Assembly (NCBI GenBank): GCA_034104345.1
Contig: JAXEDY010000004.1
Span: forward strand, 1-25,045
Source of the DNA: HGM11416 sp034104345
GTDB taxonomy: Bacteria > Bacillota > Clostridia > Christensenellales > Borkfalkiaceae
Direction: 5' to 3'
Length of the DNA: 25,045 nt
This document shows positions 6,442-15,219 of this stretch, one piece after another. A program made the position numbers and the translations under genes. Under the pieces are notes generated by a model. It was not told where the DNA came from. It worked only from the letters and a program-made list of their open reading frames with translations, and did not search any database. The number at the start of each line of letters is the position of its first letter. Position 1 is the first letter of the stretch.

Positions 6442-6450
6442 CCACCCCCT
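6442..6450 (-). promoter_or_regulatory. ywlE: Ribosome binding site that defines the ywlE start region
   Basis: Minus strand AGGGGGTGG differs by one base from the full anti-16S complement AGGAGGTG. Counting from its GGGGG, seven nt separate it from ACG (6435-6437), a standard distance, and ten from TTA (6432-6434). It shows that translation starts upstream of the P-loop and not at the ATG at 6389. Confidence 0.7.
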
Positions 6451-6470
6451 GCTTTACCGATTTTTTAAGG

Positions 6471-7484
6471 TCAACGCTTTTCGTCTACCGAATAAAAGGC
6501 TTTCGAAAATCTGTTGTTCACGCTTAAATCGAGTTCGCTTTTTATATCGAGCGCAAACGAGATTATAAGGTCGTAATTTTCTCCTTCGTGAAGCATTTCG
6601 TAAAGGTTTGCCGCCCTTTCGACGTCGGTATCGCCGAAGTTCAAAACGTTAAACGAACCGAGTTTTTCAAGTTTTAAGCGCATTTCGCCGTCGAGCAAAA
6701 ACACGGGTTTCAAGCCGTTTTTTAACGCTTCGTTATATGCGTTTACCGCTTTTTCGGTTTCATAACGCCCGAATAAAAGCGTTTTTGCGTGCGGGCGATA
6801 ATGGCTGTATTTCATTCCGGGGGATTTTGCTACGCCTTCGACCTTTTCGTCGGCATAGCGGCACTCGCCCACCGCTTTTTTTATCATTTCGGCGGTTATA
6901 AGCCCTTTTCGAAGTATAACGGGAATATCGCCCGTCACGTCTAAAACGGTGCTTTCAATGCCGCCCTCGCACCTTCCGCCGTCTAAAATAAGCGGAATTT
7001 TTCCGTTAAAGTCTTCAAAAACGTGTTCGGCAGTAACGGGGCTTGTGTGTTTGGATATATTAGCCGACGGAGCGGCTATGGGAGCGTTTACGAACCGCAA
7101 AAATTCCTGCGCGGCGGGGCTTTGCGGCACCCTGATCGCAAGAGTATTCAGCCCGCACGAAACGGTTGGAGAAACCACGCCCTTGCTTTTATAAACCATG
7201 GTAAGCGGCGCGGGCAAAAAAGCGTTTGCTATTTTCACGGCGTAATCGCTATCTATATCGACGAGCGAAGTTATGTCGTAATCTTTATGAACGTGCACGA
7301 TAAGCGGGTTATCCGAAGGTCTGCCCTTCGCGGCATAAATGCCTTTAACAGCTTCGTCGTTAGTCGCCAACGCGCCAAGCCCGTAAACCGTTTCGGTAGG
7401 AAACGCGACCAGCCCGCCGTCGTCGATAATTTTTTTCGCCTGTTCAAGCGATTTTTTATCTATTTTTTTAATTTCCGTTATCAT
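6471..7484 (-). CDS. tsaC: Sua5/TsaC threonylcarbamoyl-AMP synthase
   Basis: Makes threonylcarbamoyl-AMP from threonine, bicarbonate and ATP, the first step of the t6A37 modification of ANN-decoding tRNAs. The 337 residues fit the two-domain Sua5 form. An N-terminal YrdC domain (about 10-200) has FPTETVYGLGALA, KGRPSDNPL, PSANIS and ESTVLDVT. A linker carrying KSPGMKYSHYRP leads to the small C-terminal Sua5 domain. The ATG at 7484 overlaps the end of dnaB by 17 nt and has no clear Shine-Dalgarno, so coupled translation is likely. It is followed at about 33 nt by the ywlE-like gene, an adjacency familiar from Bacillus (ywlC-ywlE region). Confidence 0.95.
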   Translation of the reverse strand: MITEIKKIDKKSLEQAKKIIDDGGLVAFPTETVYGLGALATNDEAVKGIYAAKGRPSDNPLIVHVHKDYDITSLVDIDSDYAVKIANAFLPAPLTMVYKSKGVVSPTVSCGLNTLAIRVPQSPAAQEFLRFVNAPIAAPSANISKHTSPVTAEHVFEDFNGKIPLILDGGRCEGGIESTVLDVTGDIPVILRKGLITAEMIKKAVGECRYADEKVEGVAKSPGMKYSHYRPHAKTLLFGRYETEKAVNAYNEALKNGLKPVFLLDGEMRLKLEKLGSFNVLNFGDTDVERAANLYEMLHEGENYDLIISFALDIKSELDLSVNNRFSKAFYSVDEKR

Positions 7485-9003
7485 TTTTTATCGCCGTATC
7501 TATATATCGGAATACGTCGGAATCGTCGGGCGGAATGTCGCCTTCGGTTATTTTTTTAAGATATTCCGCGTCGGATTCGATCGGCGGAGCGTCGGCATAT
7601 TCGTCGCGTTCGCGCCGTCTCGACTTAAATTCGGGCGGCGGTTCGATATTCGGCATGCGTTCGTCGTAAGTAACGAATTTCGAAAATTCGCCCTTGAACA
7701 GCATTTTTGCCGAGCCGCGTTCGCCGCTTCTGTTCTTTTCGATAATGATTTCGGCAACGTTTTTTTCAACCGCGCCCGAAGCGATTTCTTTTTCGTCGGC
7801 TTGCTTATCGGGGCGATAAATGAACATAACCACGTCGGCGTCCTGTTCTATTGCGCCCGATTCGCGCAAATCAGAAAGCATAGGTCTACGTTTGTTCTGC
7901 GCCGGCGAACGCGAAAGTTGCGAAAGTGCGAGAACGGGAACTTTTAATTCTTTTGCCAAAACTTTAAGCCCGCGCGAAATTTCGGTAACTTCCTGCTGGC
8001 GATTTTCCGACGTTCTTACGTCGGGATATATAAGTTGCAGGTGGTCGACTACGACAAAATCGAGCCCGTGCGAGGCTTTTAACCTGCGGCACTTCGAAAT
8101 AATCGTGGGAACTGTGTTCGACGGCGAATCGTCGACGTAAATCTGCGCTTTGGCAAGTTCTTTTTTTGCCGCCCACAATCTGCGCCAACCGTTCTGATCA
8201 GTATCGGAAAGTTTACCTTTCTGCACAAGGTCCATTTGCACCGAACCTATGGAACACAAAAGTTTTTGCGCAAGTTCTTCGCGCGTCATTTCCAAAGCGA
8301 ACATGGCGCAAACCGCGTTATCGCGCAGCGCAATGTTTTCGAGCATGTTCAAAGCGAGCGTGGTCTTACCGTCGGACGGGCGCGCCGCCAGAACGATAAG
8401 GTTACCGGGTTTAAAGCCGTTGGTTAAATAGTCGATGCGCGTAAAGCCGCATTTTAAGCCTTGTTTAAAGTTTTTGTCGCGCTCTAAACGTTCGAGTTCG
8501 CCGAGTAAATCGTCGTAGGTATCGGCAAGCGGTAACAGCGACGAAGTTTCGTTTTCTTCGGATATTTTAAAAATTTTGTTTTCGGCGTATTGAAGCGCTT
8601 TGTCGCTGTCGGCGCTTTTGCGCGCTTCTTTTGCGATGTCTTCGCCGCTTCTGATGATACGGCGAAGCATGCCGTCGCGTTTTACTATTTCTAAATAATA
8701 GCGATAGTTCGCACTCGACGGCATTGCGTTTGCAATAGTCGTTATATAACTTATGCCGCCCGCCTTTTCGAGCGTCGCGTCCTTTTCCATCATATCCGAC
8801 AGAGTAACTATATCTATCGGTTTGTTGTTGTGCGCGACTTTTTTCATCGAATCGTAGATAAGTTTGTGCGCTTCGACGTAAAAATCTTCTTCTTTAAGTC
8901 CGGCAAGCGTTTCGAGTTGTATTTCCTGGTCTACCAACAAACAACCGAGAAGCGACTGTTCCGCTTCCTGATTGAACGGCATAACCGAAATTTTATCGGG
9001 CAT
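7468..9003 (-). CDS. dnaB: Replicative DNA helicase DnaB
   Basis: Hexameric 5'-3' helicase of the replication fork. It has 511 residues. The N-terminal DnaB domain (9-110) begins PFNQEAEQSLLGCLL. The RecA-like domain has Walker A ARPSDGKTT (207-215), Walker B FVVVD (316-320) and the DnaB stretch SDLRESGAIEQDADVV. After the catalytic core there is a charged, acidic tail of about 55 residues. The ATG at 9003 has AAAGGTG four bases upstream; an internal Met8 is a less likely start. It is first in the dnaB-tsaC-ywlE-rpiB cluster. The gap upstream (9004-9165) is AT-rich with no promoter that I can call. Its presumed loader genes are on the other strand at 19.3-21.7 kb. Confidence 0.97.
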   Translation of the reverse strand: MPDKISVMPFNQEAEQSLLGCLLVDQEIQLETLAGLKEEDFYVEAHKLIYDSMKKVAHNNKPIDIVTLSDMMEKDATLEKAGGISYITTIANAMPSSANYRYYLEIVKRDGMLRRIIRSGEDIAKEARKSADSDKALQYAENKIFKISEENETSSLLPLADTYDDLLGELERLERDKNFKQGLKCGFTRIDYLTNGFKPGNLIVLAARPSDGKTTLALNMLENIALRDNAVCAMFALEMTREELAQKLLCSIGSVQMDLVQKGKLSDTDQNGWRRLWAAKKELAKAQIYVDDSPSNTVPTIISKCRRLKASHGLDFVVVDHLQLIYPDVRTSENRQQEVTEISRGLKVLAKELKVPVLALSQLSRSPAQNKRRPMLSDLRESGAIEQDADVVMFIYRPDKQADEKEIASGAVEKNVAEIIIEKNRSGERGSAKMLFKGEFSKFVTYDERMPNIEPPPEFKSRRRERDEYADAPPIESDAEYLKKITEGDIPPDDSDVFRYIDTAIKNDNGN

Positions 9004-9165
9004 GTTTCACCTTTTCGTGGTTTTTTGCAAAGTTCGGCGATATAATTTTTAAGATGAACCGCCAAATTAAGCGCAAAATTGTGGATTTTAAATATAATTA
9101 TTAACGGTTCTCACTAATTTGCGGCTTGAATTTTCGCCGCTTTTTCGCATTGTTTTTTCGCCGCG

Positions 9166-10941
9166 TTAGCCGAGCGCGATAAATTCGTTAAGTGCGTTTT
9201 CAAACGAAACCATTGCCGCGTTGAACGCGTCTTTTTTGGTAAGATCTACTCCCGCGAGTTTTAAAAGTTCGACAGGGCTGTCGCTTCCGCCCGACGATAA
9301 AAATCTGAAATAATCTTCTACGGCGGGTTGACCTTCGTTATAAATTCTTTCGGCGATAGAAATTGCGCTGGTTATGCCCGTTGCGTATTTATAAACGTAA
9401 AACGCGCGATAGAAATGCGGAATGCGCGCCCATTCATACGAAATTTCTTCGTCGGATACAATGCTTCTGCCGTAATATTTTTTATTGAGTTTAAGATATT
9501 CTTCGTTTAAGAAATCTTTGGTAAGCGGAACCCCGTTTTCGGCAGCCGAATGAGCGACCGCTTCGAATTCGGCAAACTGCGTCTGGCGGAAAAGCGTGCT
9601 CTTAATCATATCCATATAGTAATTAAGCAGATATTTTTTAAGTTTTTTGTCCGTAGTGGTTTTAAGCATATATTTAAGCAATAAAACTTCGTTTACGGTG
9701 CTTGCCACTTCCGCCACGAAAATGCGGTAATTCGCCTTTGCCTGCGGTTGATTTTTTCCCGAAAAATACGAGTGCATGGCGTGCCCTAATTCGTGCGCTA
9801 TGGTGAATATGTCGTTGGTTGTTTGCTGATAGTTAAGCAAAACGTAAGGATGCGGGCATTTATAAACGCTTATCGAGTATGCGCCGCTGCGTTTGCCTTC
9901 GGTTTCGCAAACGTCGATCCAGCCTTCGTCGTGAGCGCGTTGCAAAAGTTTTCCGTATTCTTCGCCGAGCGGTTTAAGCCCTTCTTTTACCTTCAAAAAC
10001 GCGTCTTCATAATCGAGTTTGAGTTCGGCGTTTTCAACGAGCGGCGTGTAAATATCATACATGTGCATTTGTTTTACGCCGAGTATTTTTTTGCGGGTTG
10101 CAACGTATTTGTGTAGAGTTTTCAAGCCTTTGTCTACGCTTTTAATAAGGTTCTGATACACGACGGGGCTTACGTCTTCGCCGTCTAACGCCTTTTCGAG
10201 ACAACTGTCGTATTTTCTTACTTTCGAAAGGTAAACGTCTTTGTTTACGTTTGCGATATAGGTTGCCGAAATGGTGTTTAAAAGCCCGTGATACGCTTTA
10301 TATAACGCTTTGAACGCTTTTTTTCTTATTTCGCGGTTGGGGCTTTGAACTAAAACGCTGTAAGTTCCGTGCGTAAGTTTTACCTTTTTGCCGTCTACCG
10401 TTATTTCGGGGAAGGGCATATCGGCGTTGTTAATCATTCCGAAAATGTTCGAAAACGCGCCGTAAACCTGCCCGCCCATCGCTAAAACCTGTTCGGCCTC
10501 TTTGCCTAAAACGTGTTTTTTCGATTTTAAAACGTCTTTAAGTTCATAATCGTAATCTTTTAAATCGGGATCGGCGATATATCCTTTAAGAATATTTTCG
10601 TCGAGCGCGGTAAGTTCGGGTGTAATGAACGCAATTTCCGACGAGAATTTAACCTCGAGCGCGTCGACTCTCGATAAAAGCGCGTTGAATTCGGAATCGC
10701 GGGTGTCTTCGTCGTGGCGCATCGAAGCGTAAACCGCCAGAAGTTCGAGATCGCCTATAACCGCGTATAATTCGTCGTAGCATTTTTTAAATTCGGCTTT
10801 TTCGCCGAGTTTGCCTTCGTATTTTTTAAAATCGATTGCTTTTTCTACTTTTTCGTAAAGCGCGTCCCACGCCGCCTGATCGGCGAACATGTCGCTCGTT
10901 TTCCACTTTAAGTTGCTTGCAACCTCTTTTCTTTCTGCCAT
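9166..10941 (-). CDS. pepF: Oligoendopeptidase F, M3 family zinc peptidase
   Basis: Cytosolic metallopeptidase that cuts short peptides. At 591 residues it is the usual PepF length. The zinc motif HELGH is at 383-387 within IAHELGHAMHSY, and the following FVAEVASTVNE supplies the third zinc ligand Glu. The C-terminal GITSAISIAERI and SGGSDSPVELLKLAGVD stretches are standard for the family. The N-terminal PepF domain covers about 1-200. The ATG at 10941 is preceded by AAAGGAG at 7 nt, one of the best ribosome binding sites here. It may stand alone: over 120 AT-rich bases lie on each side, without a clear terminator. Confidence 0.96.
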   Translation of the reverse strand: MAERKEVASNLKWKTSDMFADQAAWDALYEKVEKAIDFKKYEGKLGEKAEFKKCYDELYAVIGDLELLAVYASMRHDEDTRDSEFNALLSRVDALEVKFSSEIAFITPELTALDENILKGYIADPDLKDYDYELKDVLKSKKHVLGKEAEQVLAMGGQVYGAFSNIFGMINNADMPFPEITVDGKKVKLTHGTYSVLVQSPNREIRKKAFKALYKAYHGLLNTISATYIANVNKDVYLSKVRKYDSCLEKALDGEDVSPVVYQNLIKSVDKGLKTLHKYVATRKKILGVKQMHMYDIYTPLVENAELKLDYEDAFLKVKEGLKPLGEEYGKLLQRAHDEGWIDVCETEGKRSGAYSISVYKCPHPYVLLNYQQTTNDIFTIAHELGHAMHSYFSGKNQPQAKANYRIFVAEVASTVNEVLLLKYMLKTTTDKKLKKYLLNYYMDMIKSTLFRQTQFAEFEAVAHSAAENGVPLTKDFLNEEYLKLNKKYYGRSIVSDEEISYEWARIPHFYRAFYVYKYATGITSAISIAERIYNEGQPAVEDYFRFLSSGGSDSPVELLKLAGVDLTKKDAFNAAMVSFENALNEFIALG

Positions 10942-11070
10942 TTTTTTGCTCCTTTAAATTTTGTGTGTATTTTTATATGGTGATATTTTTTATCTTTGTT
11001 TAACTTTTCCCAAAGATTTTTTAAAAACCCAACTTTCCGCTTTTATTTTTAAGCGCAGATTTTTAAAGCG

Positions 11071-11601
11071 TCAATCGAAAATTCCGTCGTCGAAAAGTTC
11101 GTAAGAGACTAAAACGTTGCCCTGCGTTTTGTGCAGAATCATTTCGCCTTTTTTAAATTCGGGAACGGGTTTTTCCACGTCGAACAAAATGTTGCGTTCG
11201 TAATAATCCTGCGATTTATCCGACCATTCTAAAAACACGAGCGGAATAAAACGCACCCCGTCTTTTTCGGTAACCGACGAATCTACGCGCACAAACGCAT
11301 GCCTGCCCGTTTCGATAAGCCCCGTTTTAAAGTATTCAAGCATTCTTGAATAACTGTTTATGCGCTTGAATTTTATCTCGAACAGAACGTAATAAATTAT
11401 TGCGTAAACCGAACAACTTATTATGTTGAATGCGAGCATCGGCGCTTTAAGCGGCGTTTTATATTCCTGCATCGTGTAAATAACGAACACGGTTACGTTT
11501 GCGGCAAGCAAAACCGCAAGCGTTATAAAAAACACCGTTAAAAAATCTTTTTTTTGTTTTTTTACGACGGCATAATCTTCGTCGTTATAAATTTCTACCA
11601 T
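11071..11601 (-). CDS. Unknown protein with two membrane segments
   Basis: I do not recognise this 176-residue protein. The N-terminus is charged (about 1-19, rich in Asp and Lys). Two hydrophobic helices at about 20-43 and 55-74 should anchor it in the membrane with both ends inside. The remaining 100 residues look like a soluble, beta-rich domain with many aromatic and charged residues. The ATG at 11601 has CGGAGA at a good distance. It follows degV on the same strand with a 103-nt gap that contains short repeated acgtc-type motifs but no clear hairpin or promoter. Confidence 0.85.
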   Translation of the reverse strand: MVEIYNDEDYAVVKKQKKDFLTVFFITLAVLLAANVTVFVIYTMQEYKTPLKAPMLAFNIISCSVYAIIYYVLFEIKFKRINSYSRMLEYFKTGLIETGRHAFVRVDSSVTEKDGVRFIPLVFLEWSDKSQDYYERNILFDVEKPVPEFKKGEMILHKTQGNVLVSYELFDDGIFD

Positions 11602-11704
11602 TTTTCTCCGCTTAACGTAAAAAGCCGCGTTTACGTCAACTTTTTAAGCCGCGACTTATAACTTATGACCTAAAACGTCAGTAACGTCGCTTTTTTTTAC
11701 GTCG

Positions 11705-12553
11705 TTATTCTTTAATGAACAAAAGCCCTATCGTGTTTTTACCGCAATGCGTCGAAACGGTTGCGCCCGCTTCGGTTTCGATAATTTCTTCGAACTCGAA
11801 ATTCTTTTTGGTTTCTTCGATAACCGCGTCGATAAGTTCGCGCCCGTCGCATGGGCTGTGGGTTATAAACGCGCGTGTTTTATCATACGCCGTACACTCG
11901 GCTGCTAAATCTGCGATATATTGCGTTAAGCAACGCGAAAGCGCGCCCATATATTTCTTTTTAACGGTAAGTTCGCCGTCGTTTTCGCAAATCTGCGGGT
12001 GAATTTTTAAAATTTTCGAACCGACGAGTGCCGCCGACGAACATCTTCCGCCCTTATGAAGGTAATCGAGCCTGTCTAAAACGAACGAAGTTTGCACTTT
12101 TTCGGTAAGTTTTACGATTTTTTCGTAAGTGTTTTCAACGCTTTCGCCGCCCGAAATCATATCATGCGCTTTAAGCATTAAAAGCGCTTCGCCCGTTGAT
12201 AACGCCTTGCTGTCTACGACAAAAACGCCGTTTACCCTTTCAGCCGCCTTTACCGCGTTGAAATAGGTACTCGAAGCTTTCGACGAAATGCAGAAATGCA
12301 AGATTTTATTATAAGATTTTTTAAGTTCGGTAAAAAATTCTTCATATTCGAACTCGGTAAGCGCCGCCGTTTTTGGCATCGTTCCCGTTTGTTTTATATA
12401 ATCGAAAAGAGTAAAAGGCGTTATGTCTTTGCCGTCTTTATATTCTTTGTCGCCCAAAATTACGGTGATTGGTATAAGTTTAAAGCCGCGTGCCGCAATT
12501 ATTTCGTCGCTTAAATCGCAGGTGGTTTCGGCGGTTATAACAAAGTTTTCCAT
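11705..12553 (-). CDS. DegV family fatty-acid-binding protein
   Basis: DegV proteins bind a fatty acid in a cleft between two domains; in Firmicutes some (FakB) present it to the kinase FakA for phospholipid synthesis. The 282 residues are normal. The N-terminal TTCDLS, the MPKTAALTEFEYEEFF stretch (the PKTS-like motif), the conserved SSKASSTYF region and SFVLDRLDYLHKGGRCSSAAL identify the family. The last ten residues form the usual hydrophobic strand. The ATG at 12553 has GGGAGA at 8 nt. No fakA is visible in the window, so a FakB role is only an inference. It is not a close match to any one FakB subtype that I can judge by eye. Confidence 0.93.
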   Translation of the reverse strand: MENFVITAETTCDLSDEIIAARGFKLIPITVILGDKEYKDGKDITPFTLFDYIKQTGTMPKTAALTEFEYEEFFTELKKSYNKILHFCISSKASSTYFNAVKAAERVNGVFVVDSKALSTGEALLMLKAHDMISGGESVENTYEKIVKLTEKVQTSFVLDRLDYLHKGGRCSSAALVGSKILKIHPQICENDGELTVKKKYMGALSRCLTQYIADLAAECTAYDKTRAFITHSPCDGRELIDAVIEETKKNFEFEEIIETEAGATVSTHCGKNTIGLLFIKE

Positions 12554-12637
12554 TAAATTTTCTCCCGTATTATTCGTTTTTATGGTTTTTTATTGTTTTT
12601 TAATTTTTTCGGTATATCTTTATAGTTTTGCAAGGTT

Positions 12638-12673
12638 GTAAACGCGTGTTTGTTTGCTTACACGTTTGTTTAC
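12638..12673 (-). repeat. Inverted and direct repeats overlapping the lepB stop
   Basis: GTAAAC (12638-12643) and CGTGT (12645-12649) can pair with ACACG (12660-12664) and GTTTAC (12668-12673), forming a two-part stem across the lepB stop codon. On the minus strand two near-identical 12-mers (ACGTGTAARCAA) lie in tandem. No T run follows, so a terminator is doubtful. It may stabilise the lepB 3' end. Confidence 0.45.
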
Positions 12674-13299
12674 ACGTATTTGTAAAACTTACCCCAGAAC
12701 GTGTATCGATTATCGATAACGCTTTGCGTTACGACGCCGTTTACCCACTCGGTTTTTACTTCGCCGAACGTGCGCGAATCGCGGCTTACCGCTCGGTTAT
12801 CGCCCATAACGAACAAGCACCCTTCCGAAACGGTTATAACTTCGTTTTCACTTGAAGGGTAGTTTACGGTAAACGTATAATCACAGTCTAAATAAGGCTC
12901 GTTTATCTGTTCGAATCCGCTATTTCCCCTTTTTTCTATCCATACTTTGCCGTCTTTTATGATAAGCCTGTCGCCCGCCAGCGCGATTACGCGCTTAATA
13001 TACGAAATTTCTGCGCGTTCGCCGGTTAAAACGTCGGTTTTCGAAAAAGCGTCGGTAGTAAAAACTATAACGTCGCCGCGCCCGTAAGAAGCGAGTTTGT
13101 TAACCAGAACATAGTCGCCGTTTATAAGCGTATTCGACATCGAATTCCCCGACACCTGCATGCAGTTAAGCCAGCAAAAACGCGTCCAGATAACGAAAAA
13201 GCAAAAAAGAATCGTGACGGCAATAAGCAAAAAATCGCCGCGCGTCGCCTTGTTCCGATTATTAAGTTTTTCGCTAAGGCTGTCGTTTACGTGAATCAT
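12670..13299 (-). CDS. lepB: Signal peptidase I
   Basis: Membrane serine protease (S26) that removes signal peptides on the outer face of the cytoplasmic membrane. It has 209 residues with a single N-terminal membrane segment at about 22-45. The catalytic Ser53 is in SGNSMSNT and the general base Lys102 in SYIKRVIALAGD. The late motif FVMGDNRAVSRDSRTFGEV is complete. The ATG at 13299 is the only start, because a stop codon directly precedes it. No Shine-Dalgarno is visible, which is unusual for this window. It follows the hydrolase-fold gene by 74 nt on the same strand. Confidence 0.95.
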   Translation of the reverse strand: MIHVNDSLSEKLNNRNKATRGDFLLIAVTILFCFFVIWTRFCWLNCMQVSGNSMSNTLINGDYVLVNKLASYGRGDVIVFTTDAFSKTDVLTGERAEISYIKRVIALAGDRLIIKDGKVWIEKRGNSGFEQINEPYLDCDYTFTVNYPSSENEVITVSEGCLFVMGDNRAVSRDSRTFGEVKTEWVNGVVTQSVIDNRYTFWGKFYKYV

Positions 13300-13373
13300 T
13301 TAATCGATTAAAAAATAGAATAAACAAGTAAATAAAGCCGCTTATTCCGCAATCGACGGATTTATCGGCAAAG

Positions 13374-15089
13374 TTAAATAAGCAGAATATTGTTGACGGC
13401 AAAACGGCTTTCGGCTTTAAGTTTAAGCGCCGTGATGCACGAAAAATCTTTAATTCCCAGGCGTTTGTCGCTTTTAAGTTCGCTGAACGTAACCTGAACG
13501 TTCTGCCACACTTTGCTGCCTTTTAGTTTTACGATAACCGAATAATCCGTAAGCTTGTCGTTTTCGCTTACGGTAAGCGAAATTTTAAGTTCGGTAAACT
13601 CTTCGCAATAAACGTCGAGTTTTACAATCGAGCGTTCGTCGCAAACAAAGCGTTTTTCGCCGATTTTGTATGTAAGCAGCCCGAACGGAGATATAACGCC
13701 CGCAATGCCGCTCGAACATTCGACCATTTCGGCCGAGCGTTGCTCCAGGAAAAACGCCCCGCCGAGCGAATTTTTTTCTTCGTCGACGACCGTAAAACTG
13801 TCGGTGCCCGACTTCGAGTTATAAAGCATTTTGGTTGAAAGCGGCTGTTCGCTTTGTATTTTTTTGTACACCACGCGCGACGACACCGTAACGCCGTTTT
13901 TATATTCGACAGTTGCGAACGCCGTTACGAAATCGCACCCTCCCCCAAGCGGCGCTTTGAAATACTTTTTGCCGCTTTCTCTCTTTGTAAGCGGCGCCAT
14001 GTTAGTCCAGTTGCGCTTTGACGGATCGATTATTCCTTCGCCGAAATAAACGTTTACCCGCGCGAGTTTTTCATAGCAATCGGGAACGACTTCGGCAAAA
14101 ATCGTGCGGTTGTCGTCGCCCTGCGCAACGCTGATCTGCGGCGCAGACGGAATATAATATTTATCTACGTTAGTGCCGTCGGGCGCAAGGTATTTTTTAA
14201 AGAAAACGGCAATGTCTTCGTCGCATTTTTTGTCGACTACGTTTTTAAGCCGCGGCGCAAAGTTAAATGCGCAAGGCACTTTTTCTTTAACGCGGGCGAT
14301 GGTGTCCGTTCCGCGGTCGCAGTCGAAATCCGAACTGTTTGTGCCGGCGACGTAAAGCACGGGGCAATCGACGTATTGCGCGTAAGCGTGCGCGTCTACC
14401 CCGCCTAAATAGCGGTAACGCTCGTCGTTCATAACCAATTCTTTATCTTCGCCGCTATACTTGAAAATTTTGTTGTATGCCTGCCAGCCTATGCCGAAAA
14501 GCGTAACGAAGCATGAAACTCGCGGCTCGTTCGCCACGAGTTGCCAACCCACGTTGCCGCCTTGTTTTATGCCTAAAACCCCGATTTTTCCTACCTCGGA
14601 TTTGCTTTTTAAATAAGCAAGCGAATATTTTGCAACCGCAACCCATTCATACCAGCAGGTTTCTTTTGCGGTAAGCGGAACTTTAAACAGATTGTCGCCC
14701 GTTTTTATAAAATTTGCATAGTCTATCTCGGTGGGATAGTTGGTGTGATTCTGCACGCCTTCGTAGTCGCCGCGATAATCGGCCATAAACACCGAATAGC
14801 CCTGCTTGGCAAAGTGATTTACCGTTTCTAAATTTACGGTTTCGCAAAAATCGGGAAGCACTAAAATGCCGCCCAACTTTCTGTTTTTCGGCAGCACCGT
14901 GGGGCGCGCGTAAAGCCCGTAAATTCTCACTCTGCCCGTTTCGGTTTCCCTGCCCGAAAAATAAACTTCGGTATAAGAAATTCCGTCGTAGGTCATTTCG
15001 TTGATCTTACTCTCTTTAAGCGGCAAATCGCCCCTGAAGTCTTTCCACAATGCGGAAGGAGTAAGTATTTTACTTGCCATTTCTTCCAT
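13374..15089 (-). CDS. Alpha/beta-hydrolase-fold protein, probably catalytically dead, with C-terminal beta domains
   Basis: 571 residues. The N-terminal part (about 30-330) looks like an acetyl-xylan-esterase or dienelactone-hydrolase-like fold: GILVLPDF, GYSVFMADYRGDY, the elbow GVLGIKQGGNVG, CPVLYVAGTN and DIAVFFKKYL. The rest (about 335-571) looks like one or two beta-sandwich domains, the last resembling a carbohydrate-binding module. In the elbow G-x-S-x-G the nucleophile Ser is Lys175 (AAA, 14565-14567). The expected Asp after GTN is Ser, and the expected His before the last helix appears to be Asn. No signal peptide is seen. I chose ATG 15089, with CGGAGA at a good distance, over an ATG 33 nt upstream that has no such site. 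A binding or regulatory role is an inference. Confidence 0.85.
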   Translation of the reverse strand: MEEMASKILTPSALWKDFRGDLPLKESKINEMTYDGISYTEVYFSGRETETGRVRIYGLYARPTVLPKNRKLGGILVLPDFCETVNLETVNHFAKQGYSVFMADYRGDYEGVQNHTNYPTEIDYANFIKTGDNLFKVPLTAKETCWYEWVAVAKYSLAYLKSKSEVGKIGVLGIKQGGNVGWQLVANEPRVSCFVTLFGIGWQAYNKIFKYSGEDKELVMNDERYRYLGGVDAHAYAQYVDCPVLYVAGTNSSDFDCDRGTDTIARVKEKVPCAFNFAPRLKNVVDKKCDEDIAVFFKKYLAPDGTNVDKYYIPSAPQISVAQGDDNRTIFAEVVPDCYEKLARVNVYFGEGIIDPSKRNWTNMAPLTKRESGKKYFKAPLGGGCDFVTAFATVEYKNGVTVSSRVVYKKIQSEQPLSTKMLYNSKSGTDSFTVVDEEKNSLGGAFFLEQRSAEMVECSSGIAGVISPFGLLTYKIGEKRFVCDERSIVKLDVYCEEFTELKISLTVSENDKLTDYSVIVKLKGSKVWQNVQVTFSELKSDKRLGIKDFSCITALKLKAESRFAVNNILLI

Positions 15090-15148
15090 ATTTTCTCCGA
15101 TAAAAACGCTTTGTAAACGCAAGGCTTAAAACTTTGCGGTTTTTCCCC

Positions 15149-15160
15149 GCGGTTAACCGC
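15149..15160. repeat. 12-bp perfect palindrome between sbcC and the hydrolase-fold gene
   Basis: GCGGTTAACCGC reads the same on both strands. It lies in the 130-nt gap downstream of sbcC and upstream of the hydrolase-fold gene. It may be a protein-binding site. No T run makes it a terminator. Confidence 0.4.
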
Positions 15161-15219
15161 CTTCGCAATTTCCTTTAACCTGTTGCCTTCGGTTATTGCG
15201 TTCGGCTACCGCCTTTCGT

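Noticed and set aside
9121..9145. GCGGC/GCCGC hairpin followed by five T on the plus strand
   Set aside because: It looks like a terminator but points the wrong way: the flanking genes pepF and dnaB are on the minus strand and no plus-strand gene precedes it.
11602..11704. TTGACG-type -35 upstream of the 11601 gene
   Set aside because: No acceptable -10 box lies 16-18 nt downstream, so I did not call a promoter.
15090..15122. Earlier ATG (15122) for the hydrolase-fold gene
   Set aside because: The ATG at 15089 has CGGAGA at the right distance; the upstream one has none, and the extra 11 residues look like leader sequence.
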